Shown: piece by piece, positions 1 to 6,674 of the stretch | Layout of the letters: every line of letters starts with the position of its first letter | Numbering within the stretch: position 1 is the stretch's first letter | Source of the DNA: an uncultured Planctomycetaceae bacterium | Lineage (GTDB): Bacteria; Planctomycetota; Planctomycetia; Pirellulales; UBA1268 | Length of the DNA stretch: 18,555 bases | Direction of reading: 5' to 3' | Assembly: GCA_937900985.1 (NCBI GenBank) | Contig: CALCGM010000473.1 | Span: 1 to 18,555 of the forward strand | The notes under the pieces: generated by a model | Seen by the model: only the letters and a program-made list of their open reading frames with translations | Databases searched by the model: none | Told to the model about the DNA's origin: nothing | Translations under genes and position numbers: made by a program

Positions 1-1390
1 CGCTGGCGGCGTTCTCGCCAGCGGCCGTGGGGGCAGGCACGGGATCCGTCAGCGAGGCAAACCCGCCGTCGGCTCGCCGCTCATCAAAGGTGTAGTGCAC
101 GAGTTCGTCGGGCAGCACGGCCGACGCATGACGGCTGAGGCCCTCAGGCAGCTCCTGGCCCGCGACGACGCTGGCAAGAAACTGCTGCCGCGCCTGCTCC
201 TCGGCGGCCGCCAGCTGGGCCTCGGCCTCACGCACGCGGGCCTCGGCGGTCACGAAGGCCGTCTGCATCGCGTCGTCAAGCAGCGGCATCTTGGGCGTGG
301 GAGTCGACTGCGTGAAATAGGAGTAGAGCCCGGCCTCGTCGACATCGTCGAAAAAGGCAAACAGCTGGTAGTACTCACGCTGGCTGACGGGATCGAACTT
401 GTGGTCATGGCAGCGGCAGCACTCGAGCGTCAGGCCGAGAAAGGTCGTGCCGAAGGTCGTCACCCGGTCGTTGACGTAGGCGACGCGATACTCCTCCTCG
501 ACCGAGCCACCCTCCGCCTCTTGCTGGTGGAGCCGGTTGAAGGCGGTGGCCAGTCGCTGCTCGTCGGTGGCGTTTGGCAGCAGGTCGCCGGCGAGCTGCC
601 AGCGGGTGAAGTCGTCCCAGGGGAGGTTGTCGTTGAACGACCGGATCACCCAGTCTCGCCAGGGCCACATGGTGGGCCGTTCGCGATCGACCTGAAAGCC
701 ATAGCTGTCGGAGTAGCGGGCGAGGTCGAGCCAGTTGGCGGCCATCCGCTCGCCGTAGCGAGGACTGGCCAACAGGCGGTCGAGGAGCCGTTCGTAGGCA
801 TCGGGATGAGTATCGGCCAAGAAGGCTTCGACCTCGGCCACGGTCGGGGGAAGGCCCGTGAGATCAAAACTCACCCGGCGGATCAGTGTCGCTTTGTCAG
901 CCTGGGGCTGGAAGGAGAGACCTCGACTGGCGAGGCCGGCGGCAACGACCGTGTCGATCGCCTGCGACGCGGGCAGCTCGGCCCGGGCGGGCTGTGGAGG
1001 CACAAACGTCCAGTGCGGCTCGTAGGGGGCTCCCGCTGCGATCCACGCGGCAAGCTTGTCGACATCAGCCGAGGCGAGACGGCCGAGCTTGGCCTCGGGG
1101 GGCGGCATGACGACATCGGGGTCGTCTGAGGTGACGCGGGCGAGCAGCTCACTCGCCGACGCGTTGCCCGGCACAATCGCCCGCAGGCCGCTGTCGAGCT
1201 CTGCGACGGCCTGTTCGGCCACATCGAGCCGCAGGCCCGCTTCCCGAGAGGCCGAATCCGGGCCGTGGCAGGCGAAGCAGTTTTCCGAAAGAATTGGCCG
1301 GATATCGGCGTTGTAGGTGGGCGGCTCTGCAACTGCCCCGCTGGCAAGCAACGCTCCGCACACACCAATAGCGATCAACCTGCTCCGCAT
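1..1390 (-). CDS. Secreted planctomycete cytochrome-c-like / DUF1549 protein (PSD1 family), 3' end outside window
   Basis: The frame is open from an ATG at 1390 to the left edge, giving the first 463 residues; the stop lies outside. Residues 1-21 form a signal peptide ending in AVA. A planctomycete cytochrome C domain (PSCyt1) follows, with heme motif CFACH at residues 38-42 and the conserved MPPP at 95-98. Residues about 145-350 match the DUF1549 (PSCyt2) family: DLTGLPPT at 176-183, RYGERMAANWLDLARYSDS at 211-229, and a second CxxCH (CCRCH, 324-328) running into DHKFDP. A predicted coiled stretch at 380-405 and the start of a beta-type segment (HYTFDE, 432-437) suggest a LamG-like insert before the missing C-terminal DUF1553 domain; that part is inferred from family architecture. 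In planctomycetes such exported proteins often sit near sulfatases and are thought to be redox proteins of polysaccharide degradation, though their reaction is not established. The ATG was chosen because the signal peptide starts there; a GGGGAG lies about 11 bases upstream. Confidence 0.9.
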   Translation of the reverse strand, partial: MRSRLIAIGVCGALLASGAVAEPPTYNADIRPILSENCFACHGPDSASREAGLRLDVAEQAVAELDSGLRAIVPGNASASELLARVTSDDPDVVMPPPEAKLGRLASADVDKLAAWIAAGAPYEPHWTFVPPQPARAELPASQAIDTVVAAGLASRGLSFQPQADKATLIRRVSFDLTGLPPTVAEVEAFLADTHPDAYERLLDRLLASPRYGERMAANWLDLARYSDSYGFQVDRERPTMWPWRDWVIRSFNDNLPWDDFTRWQLAGDLLPNATDEQRLATAFNRLHQQEAEGGSVEEEYRVAYVNDRVTTFGTTFLGLTLECCRCHDHKFDPVSQREYYQLFAFFDDVDEAGLYSYFTQSTPTPKMPLLDDAMQTAFVTAEARVREAEAQLAAAEEQARQQFLASVVAGQELPEGLSRHASAVLPDELVHYTFDERRADGGFASLTDPVPAPTAAGENAAS

Positions 1391-1502
1391 GGCAGCTGCT
1401 CTCCCCGGGGGAAACGACTCACGACCTTCCAGTTTACGCTCCACACGCTTTCGGGAGAGGGTTTGCAGATGCCGAAGAGGTCGACCTGGCCGCTGCCGTC
1501 AC

Positions 1503-1730
1503 TCATGGGCATCTCGCAGGCGGCCGGCGATTGTTTGATGACGAAGCAACGATGGCGGTAGCCCACAGCGAGCAGGCGTAGACAAAGTTCTCGTCGATCT
1601 CGGTCGCCCACCTGCACACATGCGTGACCGACGGTGTCTTCAGACCCGCTGCTGCCGATGCAGGGCGCGACGCCCCGCCGGCAGGGGCCAATGGCGTCGT
1701 CGAGTTCTCGCCGTTTGAGTTCGTGGTCAT
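1503..1730 (-). CDS. Doubtful 75-residue hypothetical ORF overlapping the asparagine-synthase-like gene
   Basis: An ATG at 1730 overlaps the stop of the upstream gene in the ATGA arrangement typical of coupled genes, and the frame runs 75 codons to a TGA at 1503. The product begins with a low-complexity region rich in Thr, Ser, Ala and Pro (residues 1-35), followed by a more ordinary stretch around VCRWATEIDENFVYACSLWA (37-56). I recognise no family. A second frame on the same strand (ending at 1375, with its furthest ATG at 1617) is also open and has comparably GC-rich third positions, so coding bias does not choose between them. The stretch 1391-1726 may simply be non-coding. The only positive evidence for this gene is the overlap with the upstream stop. 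Confidence 0.22.
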   Translation of the reverse strand: MTTNSNGENSTTPLAPAGGASRPASAAAGLKTPSVTHVCRWATEIDENFVYACSLWATAIVASSSNNRRPPARCP

Positions 1731-3535
1731 GCCCCGTGCTCTTCCAGCACGAAGGCCAGGCCGGCGAGGAGTCGGATGGGGCTGCCGACGGCCAGCGGCG
1801 AGCGAGATCGCAGGCGACGGTGGGCGGGCGGGAGCAGTCTCGCGAGCGTGTCTGCGTCGAGCACCGCCTCCAGATGCGGTCTCAGGGGCTCCACGGCCAT
1901 CCGCACTTGCCGCCAACGCGGTTCATCAACGTTGAAGACGCGTTCGTAACGCCGCGGATCAGAGCCCCGGAGGAACGGCTGCGCGGCACGGCGGAGCTGC
2001 CTCCCCAGTTTCTCAAACGCCCTCGCCACGCCGTTGCCCGGCTCCGCATGGAGCGGCTTGAAGCGGTAGGAGTTGGTGTCGATGGGCAGCGCCGCCAAGT
2101 CGGGCCGACGCCGCTGCAGGATGGCCTTCTCGACTCCACGCCCGGCATACATCTCCAGCGGAAGGCCAAAGGCCGCCTTGAAGAACCGGCGATCGGTGGC
2201 TGGCATCAACGGCCAGGCGGAAAAGGACAGCAGGTGCAGCGCCGCACCGAGGTGATTGCGAACCCGCTGGCTCCAGCGGAGCACAGCGGACTGTCGCGGA
2301 GGTGGCAGCGGGCCTGCGGTACAGAACGTTTCCAGGCGTTGAAGCAGGTCCCGGCAGAGATCGTGGCCATCTCGCCCGAGCAGCGTGGGAAGTTGGCTGA
2401 CGGGCACGCCCCAGGCATTCAGGTGCCAGAGCATGTCGGTGCTCGACCAACGCCCCGTCTGAGGGTCGTAGCCGTTGTGCTTGGAGACGGGCTCCAAGAC
2501 CCAGTCCAGCGGAATGCCTCCCCAGGTGAAGGGCGACCGCGTCGTCGCGGCAGCAAGCCCTGTGGCGAAGTCATCGCCGCTTGGCGCCGACGAGAGCTGG
2601 CTGAAGCGGGCGGCTCGTCGTGCGGCCGCGACGAAGTCGTCGAGGGGCTGCTCGGTGGCGACAACCTCGATGGGCATCTGCAGCTGCTCGGCCACGAGCC
2701 TGGCTGCCCGCACCTCGTAGTCGCGTGGGCGGCCAAACGAGATCGCTCGCACCGAAACGCCTTCGTCCGTGAGACAGCCCGCGAAGAGCCGGGAATCCAG
2801 TCCGCCCGAGAGCATCAGCACGGCATCATCGCGGGGCGGACAGTGGCGTCGCACCGCCGCCATCAGCTCCGCGTCGATTCGCTCCACCGTGTCGGCAAAG
2901 GTCTCACCAGCCGGTGGCTCACTGCCCGCAAACGCAAAGACCTCCACCTCCCGTAGTGGTTCTTGGTGTGGCATGCGGAGCCGATGTCCCGCGGCAACCC
3001 TTCGCGCACCCGTCATGAGCGGACGATCATCCAAGAGCCCATGGGCTAAGAGAATCCCTGCCAGCCCAGTGCGGTCGGTGCTCGCTGACCATGCGGGATG
3101 GCAGGCGAAGGCCAGCGGGGATGTGGCCACGAGGATGCTGCCATCGGGCAGCGACGCGTGATACAGCGGGAACAGTCCGAGCGGATCTCCCCCCGCAGCG
3201 AAGCCTTGCTCGCGGTCGTACGCGATGCCCACGTGGTAGCCATCGTGGGCGACGCGTGCAGCGGATGGGGCTAGCCAGGCTGTGGCCAGCTCGCGGGCGG
3301 TGACCCAACGGCCTGCGTCGTCGACGGCATAGCCAATGAGCACCGCGACCCGCTCGTCGTCGCGGGCGATGTCGATCGGAGCGTGTGGGCCGGCCACCCA
3401 CAGGCAGCTGAGCGAACCACTCTGTACTTCGCCCGCGACGGTATCGGGGAGTTCCGAGAAGAGACGCCGCACGCCAGCAGCAAACACGTCTCGTCGGTCA
3501 CGGTCAGCATCGATGACAAGGGCCAGATGTGCCAT
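1727..3535 (-). CDS. Asparagine synthase-like amidotransferase/ATPase lacking the glutaminase cysteine
   Basis: The protein has 602 residues with the two-domain layout of class B asparagine synthetases. Residues 1-190 resemble the N-terminal Ntn glutaminase fold: the GGDPLGLFPLYH segment at 115-126 and a beta-lactam-synthetase/AsnB-like stretch through 180-190. However, the protein starts MAHLALV, not MCGI, so the catalytic Cys2 is absent and glutamine hydrolysis is unlikely. The C-terminal domain carries the PP-loop ATP pyrophosphatase motif SGGLDS at residues 243-248, so adenylation of a carboxylate is expected to remain possible. Members of this superfamily make asparagine, close beta-lactam or lasso-peptide rings, or amidate sugars; the substrate here is unknown. 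The gene starts 33 bases after the PP-loop/pyruvyl transferase gene and is the third gene of that operon. The start at 3535 has no clear ribosome binding site, but the only nearby upstream ATG (3549) hits a stop after four codons. Confidence 0.85.
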   Translation of the reverse strand: MAHLALVIDADRDRRDVFAAGVRRLFSELPDTVAGEVQSGSLSCLWVAGPHAPIDIARDDERVAVLIGYAVDDAGRWVTARELATAWLAPSAARVAHDGYHVGIAYDREQGFAAGGDPLGLFPLYHASLPDGSILVATSPLAFACHPAWSASTDRTGLAGILLAHGLLDDRPLMTGARRVAAGHRLRMPHQEPLREVEVFAFAGSEPPAGETFADTVERIDAELMAAVRRHCPPRDDAVLMLSGGLDSRLFAGCLTDEGVSVRAISFGRPRDYEVRAARLVAEQLQMPIEVVATEQPLDDFVAAARRAARFSQLSSAPSGDDFATGLAAATTRSPFTWGGIPLDWVLEPVSKHNGYDPQTGRWSSTDMLWHLNAWGVPVSQLPTLLGRDGHDLCRDLLQRLETFCTAGPLPPPRQSAVLRWSQRVRNHLGAALHLLSFSAWPLMPATDRRFFKAAFGLPLEMYAGRGVEKAILQRRRPDLAALPIDTNSYRFKPLHAEPGNGVARAFEKLGRQLRRAAQPFLRGSDPRRYERVFNVDEPRWRQVRMAVEPLRPHLEAVLDADTLARLLPPAHRRLRSRSPLAVGSPIRLLAGLAFVLEEHGA

Positions 3536-3568
3536 CAGGCGTTGTTCATTTCTGTTGAGAGGACGTCG

Positions 3569-5461
3569 CTACGCTGCCCGCCGGGCTTGGGCTTCGGTCG
3601 AGGTCGCCGCGAACCGGCAGCCAAGAGCGGCCAGCCATGTCTCGTGCATCGAGCGGTTCTTGTGGTAGTCGTTCGCGACGAGCGTGACCTCCCGGCCGGC
3701 ATGCAAACCGGCGACGGCGAAGTGCAAGCGATCTGTCACGATGCTGCGGTAACGGGCGGCCAGAGCAAGGTACTGCAGCGGATCCCGGCGGAGGCGGATG
3801 GGGTCTCGCGCCCACAGCGGCTTGCGTCCTGTTCGCTCCTGGTCTCGCCGCAGAAAAACACCGAGAGTGAACGTTGGCTTCGGGGGATCAGCGGAGGCGA
3901 TGCCCAGTGCGAGATCCGGGGCGAGCACACCCTCGGGACACAACGCAAGGCTGCCCCGCTCCCGCACAAACACACGCTCGTACGGACGGTCTTCTGCCGA
4001 CGTGAAGGACTGCGGCAGAATGGTGACCGGGAGCCCGCTCTCGAGCGCACGACTTCGGAGGGCAACGTTGCCCGGATACCGCGTGCCCATGTTCCCGCCA
4101 CCGCCAAATACGAGCAGATCCAACCCGTCGGTGTCGCCGGGAACATCGGTTTGCCAAAGCCGCCAGCGGATGCCGTACTCGGCAAAGAGTTGGATCATGG
4201 CGAGTTCGATCAGCCGATCCCCCACGTTTCCTTCGGGCCGCACATAGCCCACCCGCTTCCCTACGAGCGGCTCGCAGACCGCGGAGAACGCTGCCGGGCT
4301 CAGCAGACGGTGACGTGTCGCTGGGGTACGCACGGCTTTTACGGAGGCCCGAACCTTGGGCGGCGGCGTGCGGGCGAGCAACCGGCCGACCGCTGCCGTG
4401 AGCGATGCTGACAGGCCACGATCGAGGAGATCGCGATAGAAGCGATCGACCACATCATCCACCGCAGGCATCGCATCGATCGCCGCGATCAGACCATGCC
4501 CGTAGTCAAAGCTGGCAAACCGGCCGAGCATCCCGCACGCATCGAGTGCCAGCATCGTACGGATACATTTCTCGCAGCGACCGCAGTTCAGCTGTGAGCC
4601 CACGTTCTTCCAGCACACGCGGAGATGCCGCTGCACGAGCGGTTCTCCCGCGATGCGGCGAATCTTATCCAGTCGCGTCACCGTCGCGGCGACATGCTCC
4701 ACGGCAAGCCCGTCCGACCCATGCAAGGGATCGGTGGAGGGACGCGAGCCGACCTCAGGATGTTCGAACCCCAGTCCGTCGCTTGAGAGCAGGAGGCGGT
4801 CGATGCTGCCTCGCAGCAGGTGGCCGATCGCAGCGACCGCTCCGCCAAACCCGCGGAGCCACGGCGTTCGCTTCGTCAACGGGTGTCGACGCAGGTTCGT
4901 GTGAATGATGGTGCTTTGACAACCGGCATGGTGGGCAACATCACGAACAAGGGCCGTCACATCGGTGACGCGGCGGCGTTCGCGAAGTGCCACGTCGTAC
5001 CCCACCACGTAGGCGAGGCGGTGAACGGGCCGGCCGCCGTGAAGGAGCGTGTGGAAGGCATCGACGCCACCTGAAAAACAGAGGGCGGTTGCCGAGGCCG
5101 TGGCCGATGGCTTCCCGAGCGAACTTGGCTCTGAGCCGTTGCGGGGCACAACGAGGGGCCGTGGCGCGGCGGGATACCAGAGATGCCGCCATTCGTTAGT
5201 GAGAGCGGCGAGGTTCACGCCCCATGCCTCGTTCACAGGGTCCGCGAGCCGCAGTGGTCGACCAGCATGCATCGCCGGCACGAGCAAGGCCGAACCATAC
5301 GCTTCCGCCGCGGCCGCCAACGGGGTGTCTGAAGAGTCAAACCACACGGGCCTTCCAGCGACGCTTGCGATCACGCGATGACGGCCGGCCCTGGACCTCC
5401 TTTGTACGGGGGTGACGTCGATGGCCGAGGTTGCTTGGATGGATCTGGGAAATCTCAGCAT
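3569..5461 (-). CDS. Fusion of PP-loop ATPase and polysaccharide pyruvyl transferase
   Basis: Counted from the ATG at 5461 the protein has 630 residues and two recognisable halves. The N-terminal half has a PP-loop (FSGGVD, 129-134) and a cysteine cluster CGRCEKC at 293-299, a likely metal site, preceded by LRVCW (280-284). This resembles the ExsB/QueC-like adenine-nucleotide alpha hydrolases but is not QueC itself. From about residue 403 the protein matches the polysaccharide pyruvyl transferase family (PF04230): GNVGDRLIE (411-419), FGGGGNMG (452-459), LPQSF (482-486), DRLHFAVAGLHAG (577-589) and a final NDYHKN segment (597-602). Family members transfer pyruvate from phosphoenolpyruvate to a sugar as a ketal. 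The ATG lies two bases after the glycosyltransferase stop; an in-frame GTG at 5467 overlaps that stop as GTGA and could be the true start. Either way, coupled translation is likely. Both halves keep their key motifs, so it does not look like a decayed gene. Confidence 0.82.
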   Translation of the reverse strand: MLRFPRSIQATSAIDVTPVQRRSRAGRHRVIASVAGRPVWFDSSDTPLAAAAEAYGSALLVPAMHAGRPLRLADPVNEAWGVNLAALTNEWRHLWYPAAPRPLVVPRNGSEPSSLGKPSATASATALCFSGGVDAFHTLLHGGRPVHRLAYVVGYDVALRERRRVTDVTALVRDVAHHAGCQSTIIHTNLRRHPLTKRTPWLRGFGGAVAAIGHLLRGSIDRLLLSSDGLGFEHPEVGSRPSTDPLHGSDGLAVEHVAATVTRLDKIRRIAGEPLVQRHLRVCWKNVGSQLNCGRCEKCIRTMLALDACGMLGRFASFDYGHGLIAAIDAMPAVDDVVDRFYRDLLDRGLSASLTAAVGRLLARTPPPKVRASVKAVRTPATRHRLLSPAAFSAVCEPLVGKRVGYVRPEGNVGDRLIELAMIQLFAEYGIRWRLWQTDVPGDTDGLDLLVFGGGGNMGTRYPGNVALRSRALESGLPVTILPQSFTSAEDRPYERVFVRERGSLALCPEGVLAPDLALGIASADPPKPTFTLGVFLRRDQERTGRKPLWARDPIRLRRDPLQYLALAARYRSIVTDRLHFAVAGLHAGREVTLVANDYHKNRSMHETWLAALGCRFAATSTEAQARRAA

Positions 5462-5463
5462 GA

Positions 5464-6333
5464 TCACGCTGCCCGGGAAGCGGCGACTGCCGCAGGAGCC
5501 TGCCTGAAGGGCACGAGCGAGGAGTTGCCGCACGGTTTTGTGAGCCCGTCGACGCAGAACGTGGGACGGCCAGCGATCGATTTGAAATAGTGGAGGTTGG
5601 CCGTGCCGACACCGTTGCGGGCAAACGTCGGTGCCGCGGGATGCCAGAGGTGAACAAGGGCGGTGCGAAGCAGAACAGACGAGGCCCGCACGCCGATCCG
5701 CTCAAGTCGATACTGGAGATCTCTGTCCTCGAAGCCCCAGCCGACATACCGTTCGTCGAAGCCGTTCACCCGCTCGTAATCGCTTCGCCAGAGGCTGATG
5801 TTGTTGCCAGTCAGACGCGGCCGCATCGATGTGCGACAGGCCTCGTAGACCTTGGAACGCAGGCCTTTGAGTCGGAGCCGCACGATTTCCTGTCGAGGCA
5901 GGTGCTGAGGAAAGTCGCCACGCAGCAGCGATGCCTCATCGACGCGTGTGGTTGCGGCCTCATCGAGCCGGATACAGTCGCCGGCCATCACCCGGCCCCG
6001 GCGCCGCGTGCTGAGGTGGGTCGCGAGATGTTCGGGGGGCAGGATGCAATCGCCGTCGGTAAAGAGCAGGTACGGCGCCGACGATGCCGCCACGCCTTCA
6101 TTGCGGCAACGAGAGAGACGAAAACCGTCGTGAGCGTGCGTCGTGAATGAGAGCGGATAGGGCAGGCGTTTGCTGGCGTCTGCCAGAAACCGCAGCGTCT
6201 CATCCTGCGAGCCGTCATCGGTGACGACGACTTCGAAGCGTCCTTCGACACCACGCTGGGCGGCGAGCGAAGCCAGGCATCGCCTCAGGTGGCCGGGACG
6301 CTCAAACGTCGACACGACAACCGCCATCTCCAT
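5464..6333 (-). CDS. Glycosyltransferase family 2 with galactosyltransferase-type C-terminal domain
   Basis: The 289-residue protein begins MEMAVVVSTFERPGHLRRCL, the usual GT-A start. It has the nucleotide-sugar-binding DDGS at residues 39-42, a metal-binding DGD (DxD-like) at 93-95, and TGNNISLWR at 175-183. NGFDERYVGWGFEDRDLQYR at 190-209 is the signature of the galactosyltransferase/chondroitin-polymerase-like C-terminal domain (Glyco_transf_7C); the ED pair at 202-203 is the expected catalytic region. It should transfer a hexose or N-acetylhexosamine to a glycan acceptor in the cytoplasm; the sugar cannot be read from the sequence. I chose the ATG at 6333 because the fold starts there and GGAGGT lies 3 bases upstream. 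The frame stays open another 70 codons upstream, but those residues look like translated non-coding DNA. It is the first gene of the three-gene operon and ends two bases before the next ATG. Confidence 0.9.
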   Translation of the reverse strand: MEMAVVVSTFERPGHLRRCLASLAAQRGVEGRFEVVVTDDGSQDETLRFLADASKRLPYPLSFTTHAHDGFRLSRCRNEGVAASSAPYLLFTDGDCILPPEHLATHLSTRRRGRVMAGDCIRLDEAATTRVDEASLLRGDFPQHLPRQEIVRLRLKGLRSKVYEACRTSMRPRLTGNNISLWRSDYERVNGFDERYVGWGFEDRDLQYRLERIGVRASSVLLRTALVHLWHPAAPTFARNGVGTANLHYFKSIAGRPTFCVDGLTKPCGNSSLVPFRQAPAAVAASRAA

Positions 6334-6336
6334 ACA

Positions 6337-6342
6337 ACCTCC
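6337..6342 (-). promoter_or_regulatory. Ribosome binding site of the glycosyltransferase gene
   Basis: On the minus strand GGAGGT is followed by three bases and then the ATG at 6333. It is one of only two strong Shine-Dalgarno sequences in this window, and it decides the start against the longer open frame. Confidence 0.6.
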
Positions 6343-6351
6343 GCCACAGGA

Positions 6352-6389
6352 ACGTGAGTGGGATCGGCATGCACGGCCGATCACGTGAG
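6352..6389. repeat. Inverted repeat with flanking direct repeats in the glycosyltransferase leader
   Basis: GATCGGC (6362-6368) pairs perfectly with GCCGATC (6376-6382) around a 7-base loop. ACGTGAG occurs directly on either side (6352-6358 and 6383-6389), the right copy forming the palindrome TCACGTGA at 6381-6388. The element sits about 20 bases upstream of the glycosyltransferase start. It could be an operator or an RNA hairpin in the leader; its function is unknown. Confidence 0.35.
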
Positions 6390-6490
6390 GAATAGCGGAG
6401 GCTCGCTCCCACGCCGCGAAAGCTGGAGAGGTGGGGCAAGAAGGGTTCCTGGTGTGACGTGATGGGACGTTCCCGCGTGGCCGAGTAAAG

Positions 6491-6505
6491 CTCAAGCAGC
6501 TTGAG
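6491..6505. repeat. 15-base perfect dyad CTCAAGCAGCTTGAG
   Basis: Two 7-base arms read as exact reverse complements around a single central A. The shape is that of an operator for a dimeric regulator, about 160 bases upstream of the glycosyltransferase start. No second copy was noticed in the window. Confidence 0.25.
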
Positions 6506-6674
6506 GAGGCAGTGCTACTTCTGCAGAGGGCCGCAGAGGTCATGGACCAATGGCCTTCAGCGGTGCCGGTTGACGGGCACGTGTTGACCTACCAGCGCCG
6601 CCGCCCTGGCCTCTGTCTTCGTATTCCCAAAGACCCCAGCTGCCGCCGTCGGCCACGAGGAGGGTGGCTCCTAC

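Larger units (their letters stand above)
6334..6674. other. 341-base intergenic region with dyads, no gene recognised
   Basis: This lies between the acetate kinase stop and the glycosyltransferase start, both on the minus strand, so it should hold the end of one transcript and the leader and promoter of the other. Frames are open on both strands, but none gives a recognisable protein. Visible structure: a 7-bp perfect stem with 7-base loop (6362-6382) flanked by direct ACGTGAG repeats (6352-6358 and 6383-6389); a 15-base dyad at 6491-6505; two GTTGAC copies 14 bases apart (6569-6574 and 6583-6588) around a CACGTG; and a 5-bp stem (6652-6668) just past the acetate kinase stop. I cannot see a convincing sigma-70 promoter. 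Confidence 0.6.

Noticed and set aside
1668..1699. Hairpin CGACGCC/GGCGTCG as terminator of the AsnB-like gene
   Set aside because: The 7-bp arms have a competing inner stem and no T-run follows; stems like this are frequent by chance in such GC-rich DNA.
1634..2956. 440-codon plus-strand open frame
   Set aside because: It lies mostly opposite the AsnB-like gene, which has clear motifs; the product is Arg/Gly-rich with no domain, as expected for the antisense of GC-rich coding DNA.
3569..5461. QueC for queuosine synthesis
   Set aside because: The PP-loop and a cysteine cluster are shared, but the length, the fused pyruvyl transferase and the glycan-gene context do not fit QueC, and no other queuosine gene is nearby.
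1727..6333. Lasso peptide or beta-lactam biosynthesis cluster
   Set aside because: An AsnB-like protein is present, but no precursor peptide, PqqD-like, transglutaminase-like protease or transporter gene is visible; glycosyltransferase and pyruvyl transferase neighbours fit a glycan better.
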